Assembly: GCA_009839775.1 (NCBI GenBank)
Contig: VXOZ01000312.1
Coordinates: forward strand, 1 to 7,754
Direction: 5' to 3'
DNA: 7,754 bases
Source: Chloroflexota bacterium
GTDB taxonomy: Bacteria; Chloroflexota; UBA11872; VXOZ01
Shown here: positions 5,997 to 7,754 of the stretch, in pieces
Layout: every line of letters begins with the position of its first letter
Position numbering within the stretch: the first letter of the stretch is position 1
Made by a program: the position numbers and the translations under genes
Notes under the pieces: model-generated
The model's input: only the letters and a program-made list of their open reading frames with translations
What the model was told of the DNA's origin: nothing
Databases searched by the model: none

Positions 5997-7058
5997 TTAG
6001 ACTGAGGCATCGAGCGCGACGCGGAACCCAATCGCTTGCGTGTGATACCCCCCGGGGTACCCCCTACTCGCGCACCTTGCATTCTGCTTGGGATCCCGCC
6101 AGCAGCCGCCGCGCACCACCCGATAGCGGCCGTATTCCTCCACTTGAGACGCAATCACCTCACTGCCCGCGGAATCGGGATACGTGCCTATGAAAGAAGC
6201 CGTCCACTCCGCGACGTTTCCGGCCATGTCCAAAACCCCATAGGGGCTGACGCCGTCGGGGTAGACCCCCACAGGTGTGGGCGCCGCTACACCGCCCTCC
6301 CACACATTAGCACACGTGTACTGGAACGAATCTCCCCAGGGAAAGAGCCTGCCGTCGGTGCCGCGCGCCGCTTTCTCCCATTCCTCTTCCGTAGGCAAAC
6401 GGAAGGGACGGCCTGTTTCATTTGCTAGCCAATCACAGTATCCTACCGCTTCTTCCCAGGTCACACCCTGTACCGGTCGGTTCTGTAGCCACGGATCGAT
6501 GGTTGTGCCCTCCCAGTAGTCACGGGGAGGAGCGCCACCGGAAAGCACAAAAGAGTGGAATTCAGAATTCGTGACGAGAAACCTACCAATTAAGAATGCT
6601 GGGAGTTCAATCGTCCGCTCCGGTGTTTCCATTAATACAGCACCCCGTGCCGTTCGATGCAGCGCTTCTTCGTCAGTGTCGCCGGCGTCAGCTTCTTCCA
6701 GTATCTGATCAACCGCGTCGGTCGCAGTGCCCATAGTGAACGCTCCAGCCGGAACACGAGCCAGCATGGGCTCGAACGTGCGAATGCGTGGGTCGCCAAG
6801 AAATGAAAGGGCTTTGCCTACGGAAATACGCTCCGTAACACTGTATTGATTTGGCGTGGCAACCATGCGCACCAAATCAATGAGCGCAATTTGCTTTTCG
6901 CGCTCGCTCAGCATTAAGAGCGCGCCGTGGATGCGTTCCTGCACGTTGCTTTGCAGGTCCGCCCAAATCTCCTGCCCGAGACGTTCCTCTGTAATCGCCA
7001 CGCGTGATGTCTCCGTACTTGCTAGCCCCAATGTTCTACCCCAGCGCAGTATACACAA
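5997..7058 (-). CDS. SUMF1/FGE-sulfatase-domain protein lacking the FGE catalytic cysteines
   Basis: The protein has 353 residues from the TTG at 7058, or 334 from a GTG at 7001. An N-terminal helical part (about 25-98) ends in VGKALSFLGDPR (80-91), the short helical-repeat lead-in common before SUMF1 domains. The SUMF1 (FGE-sulfatase, C-type-lectin-like) domain spans about 98-348: RVPAGAFTMGT (101-111), LPAFLIGRFLVTNSEF (152-167), VTWEEAVGYCDWL (199-211), FRLPTEEEWEKAARG (219-233), FPWGD (239-243), GVLDMAGNVAEW (274-285), RVVRGGCW (313-320) and IGFRVAL (343-349). Genuine FGEs have a Cys-x4-Cys pair a few residues after the RGGS motif; here that stretch reads RDPKQN, with Cys only at 319 and 329, so sulfatase activation is unlikely. 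An acidic insertion (about 112-142) separates the first two motifs. No export signal is evident, so it is probably cytoplasmic. Its function is unknown. Confidence 0.85.
   Translation of the reverse strand: MCILRWGRTLGLASTETSRVAITEERLGQEIWADLQSNVQERIHGALLMLSEREKQIALIDLVRMVATPNQYSVTERISVGKALSFLGDPRIRTFEPMLARVPAGAFTMGTATDAVDQILEEADAGDTDEEALHRTARGAVLMETPERTIELPAFLIGRFLVTNSEFHSFVLSGGAPPRDYWEGTTIDPWLQNRPVQGVTWEEAVGYCDWLANETGRPFRLPTEEEWEKAARGTDGRLFPWGDSFQYTCANVWEGGVAAPTPVGVYPDGVSPYGVLDMAGNVAEWTASFIGTYPDSAGSEVIASQVEEYGRYRVVRGGCWRDPKQNARCASRGYPGGYHTQAIGFRVALDASV
7001..7055 (-). promoter_or_regulatory. Possible -10 box and alternative GTG start for the SUMF1-like gene
   Basis: The minus strand has TATACT at 7055-7050, overlapping the codons just after the TTG start at 7058, and GGAG (7014-7011) nine bases before a GTG at 7001. 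If TATACT is a real -10 box, transcription starts near 7043 and the GTG must be the start, removing 19 residues (MCILRWGRTL and on). No convincing -35 box is present, so the choice stays open. Confidence 0.2.
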
Positions 7059-7096
7059 CGAATGGCCTTTGCATCACCGAGCCGTCTCTCTGATCC

Positions 7097-7525
7097 TTAT
7101 GCTTCAGAGCGCATTCGTGTCCGCTTTGCGGCCAGTCCCGATACTACCCAGCGGAGCAATGCGAGGAGCGTCCCGGCATCGTCGCGCAGCCCGCTAGCAC
7201 TGAGACCTGCTGTCCTGTGCGCGTCCGTTCGGGGGCCGGTACTTCTCTGCCGCAGCAGGACGTGCAAGACTACGCCTACAACCGCCACCCAACCCAGCCG
7301 GCGGAAACCCGGCAACCTGCTGCCGGGCACCCGCACCGGCATGCGACCAAAGCCGGCCTCCTGCGCCAGTGCCTGCGTATACGCTGGCGGCATGTGACGG
7401 CGCCGCAGGATAGTCCCAAGTACTACGGCATATCCGGGCAGCCGGCCGCTCAAACTTTGCAAGCGGTTGCGCAACGAACGCGGCAACGTGGGGTGATTGT
7501 CTGCTTGTGCGCGCAAAGAAGGCAT
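7097..7525 (-). CDS. Small, strongly basic, possible membrane protein of unknown function
   Basis: This 142-codon frame starts with ATG at 7525, preceded by AGGTGGTG (7538-7531) at a five-base spacing, the best ribosome site in the right-hand part of the window. The protein is rich in arginine throughout. One clear hydrophobic stretch (about 77-92, LGWVAVVGVVLHVLL) is flanked by arginines, and a weaker one lies at about 118-132. No known motif was recognised, and there is no cysteine pair or HExxH. The N-terminal half (SLRNRLQSLSGRLPGY, 17-32) looks amphipathic. It ends 38 bases before the TTG of the SUMF1-like gene, so the two could be co-transcribed. Against it: arginine-rich frames are also common by chance in GC-rich DNA, and overlapping open frames exist on the plus strand. 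I favour it because of the ribosome site and spacing. Confidence 0.4.
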   Translation of the reverse strand: MPSLRAQADNHPTLPRSLRNRLQSLSGRLPGYAVVLGTILRRRHMPPAYTQALAQEAGFGRMPVRVPGSRLPGFRRLGWVAVVGVVLHVLLRQRSTGPRTDAHRTAGLSASGLRDDAGTLLALLRWVVSGLAAKRTRMRSEA

Positions 7526-7537
7526 AGCTTCACCACC

Positions 7538-7754
7538 TTATGTCGAATCCGACAACGAGTTCGACCAGCACGCGAAAAACCGCTTTCGCTGCGAATCTCT
7601 CGCTACCTTACTAAATGAAGGTAGTTGCCCGCGCTTCGGCTTTACAACGGAGATACTCTCGGCACCCCGGGCCTTCAGCGCAGCGACAAACACAGTGCTG
7701 CCTGAACCGACTCGCAGTTCCCCCCAACTCAAGTTGCAGTGTGCTGCGCCGATC
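7538..7754 (-). CDS. Possible 3' end of a gene entering from the right edge
   Basis: This minus-strand frame is open from the window edge for 71 codons to a TAA at 7540-7538 and ends only 12 bases before the ATG of the next small gene. The stop forms part of TAAGGTGGTG, which would also supply that gene's ribosome site, an arrangement typical of operons. The readable part (for example VGSGSTVFVAALKARGAESISVV) has a coding-like composition at first, but the end (SQRKRFFACWSNSLSDST) does not. No family was recognised. Another minus frame is also open from the edge, for about 47 codons to a TAG at 7613-7611, so the choice of frame is uncertain and the region may be non-coding. Confidence 0.2.
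   Translation of the reverse strand, partial: IGAAHCNLSWGELRVGSGSTVFVAALKARGAESISVVKPKRGQLPSFSKVARDSQRKRFFACWSNSLSDST
7603..7624. repeat. Short hairpin-forming inverted repeat
   Basis: The plus strand reads CTACCTT (7603-7609), an 8-base loop, then AAGGTAG (7618-7624), a perfect 7-bp stem. A second, smaller stem follows on the minus strand (GCGAAA-N6-TTTCGC, 7589-7572), whose right arm ends a short T-run. Together they might form a weak terminator or leader structure upstream of the small gene at 7525, but neither has a classical T-tract immediately after the stem. Confidence 0.25.

Noticed and set aside
5997..6120. C-terminus of the SUMF1-like protein as a variable region of a diversity-generating retroelement.
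   Set aside because: The lectin-like fold and terminal GFRVA resemble some retroelement targets, but there is no reverse transcriptase, no template repeat and no near-duplicate of this segment in the window.
5997..7058. Annotation as a genuine sulfatase-activating formylglycine-generating enzyme.
   Set aside because: The catalytic Cys-x4-Cys after the RGGS motif is absent and no sulfatase is encoded nearby, so only fold-level annotation is justified.
7217..7618. A 133-codon plus-strand frame at the right end, with another at 7062-7397.
   Set aside because: Low-complexity composition rich in R, Q, P, S and H, no ribosome site that I judged convincing, and antisense to the better-signalled minus-strand frame at 7525-7097.
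1..7754. tRNA, rRNA, CRISPR array, insertion sequence or attachment site.
   Set aside because: No cloverleaf, regular spaced repeats, transposase motifs or long terminal inverted repeats were seen on either strand.

Overview
The window is a bacterial chromosomal segment of moderate to high GC. Every gene I can support lies on the minus strand, so it is read from high to low coordinates. No phage, transposon, CRISPR, rRNA or tRNA signature is visible. The gene set most resembles the CUT1-type sugar-uptake operons of Paenibacillaceae-like Bacillota and of Chloroflexota-type environmental genomes: a very large solute-binding protein with N-terminal beta-sandwich domains, two permeases and an NHL-repeat protein. 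The taxonomic guess is weak.

Layout in transcription order. (1) 7754-7059: a poorly resolved upstream region. It holds a possible gene end running in from beyond the right edge (7754-7538) and a small, very basic, probably membrane-spanning protein of unknown function with a good ribosome binding site (7525-7097). (2) 7058-5997: a protein with a C-terminal formylglycine-generating-enzyme-like (SUMF1/FGE-sulfatase, C-type-lectin-like) domain that lacks the catalytic cysteine pair of genuine FGEs. (3) 5996-5787: an intergenic control region with a candidate promoter (perfect TTGACA box), a 17-bp dyad just downstream of its -10 box, a second candidate promoter and another dyad. (4) 5786-832: the transporter, made of a 1035-residue secreted solute-binding protein with two tandem homologous beta-sandwich domains before the binding module, then two CUT1 permeases coupled by a 1-base overlap and a 21-base gap. 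(5) 781 to the left edge: a secreted NHL beta-propeller protein, cut by the window.

Inferred working model: the solute-binding protein captures an oligosaccharide or related organic ligand outside the membrane, perhaps after its beta-sandwich domains contact a polymer or glycan. The two permeases form the channel, and a shared or distant ATPase, not encoded here, drives it. The NHL propeller protein is co-transcribed and may be an extracytoplasmic sensor or scaffold. Whether the SUMF1-like protein belongs functionally to the transporter is unknown, because a 210-bp promoter-bearing gap separates them.

The strongest candidates for something under-described are the architecture of the solute-binding protein (duplicated sandwich domains, an unassigned helical middle region, no cysteine and so no lipoprotein anchor), its co-occurrence with the secreted NHL protein, and the non-catalytic-looking SUMF1-like gene upstream.
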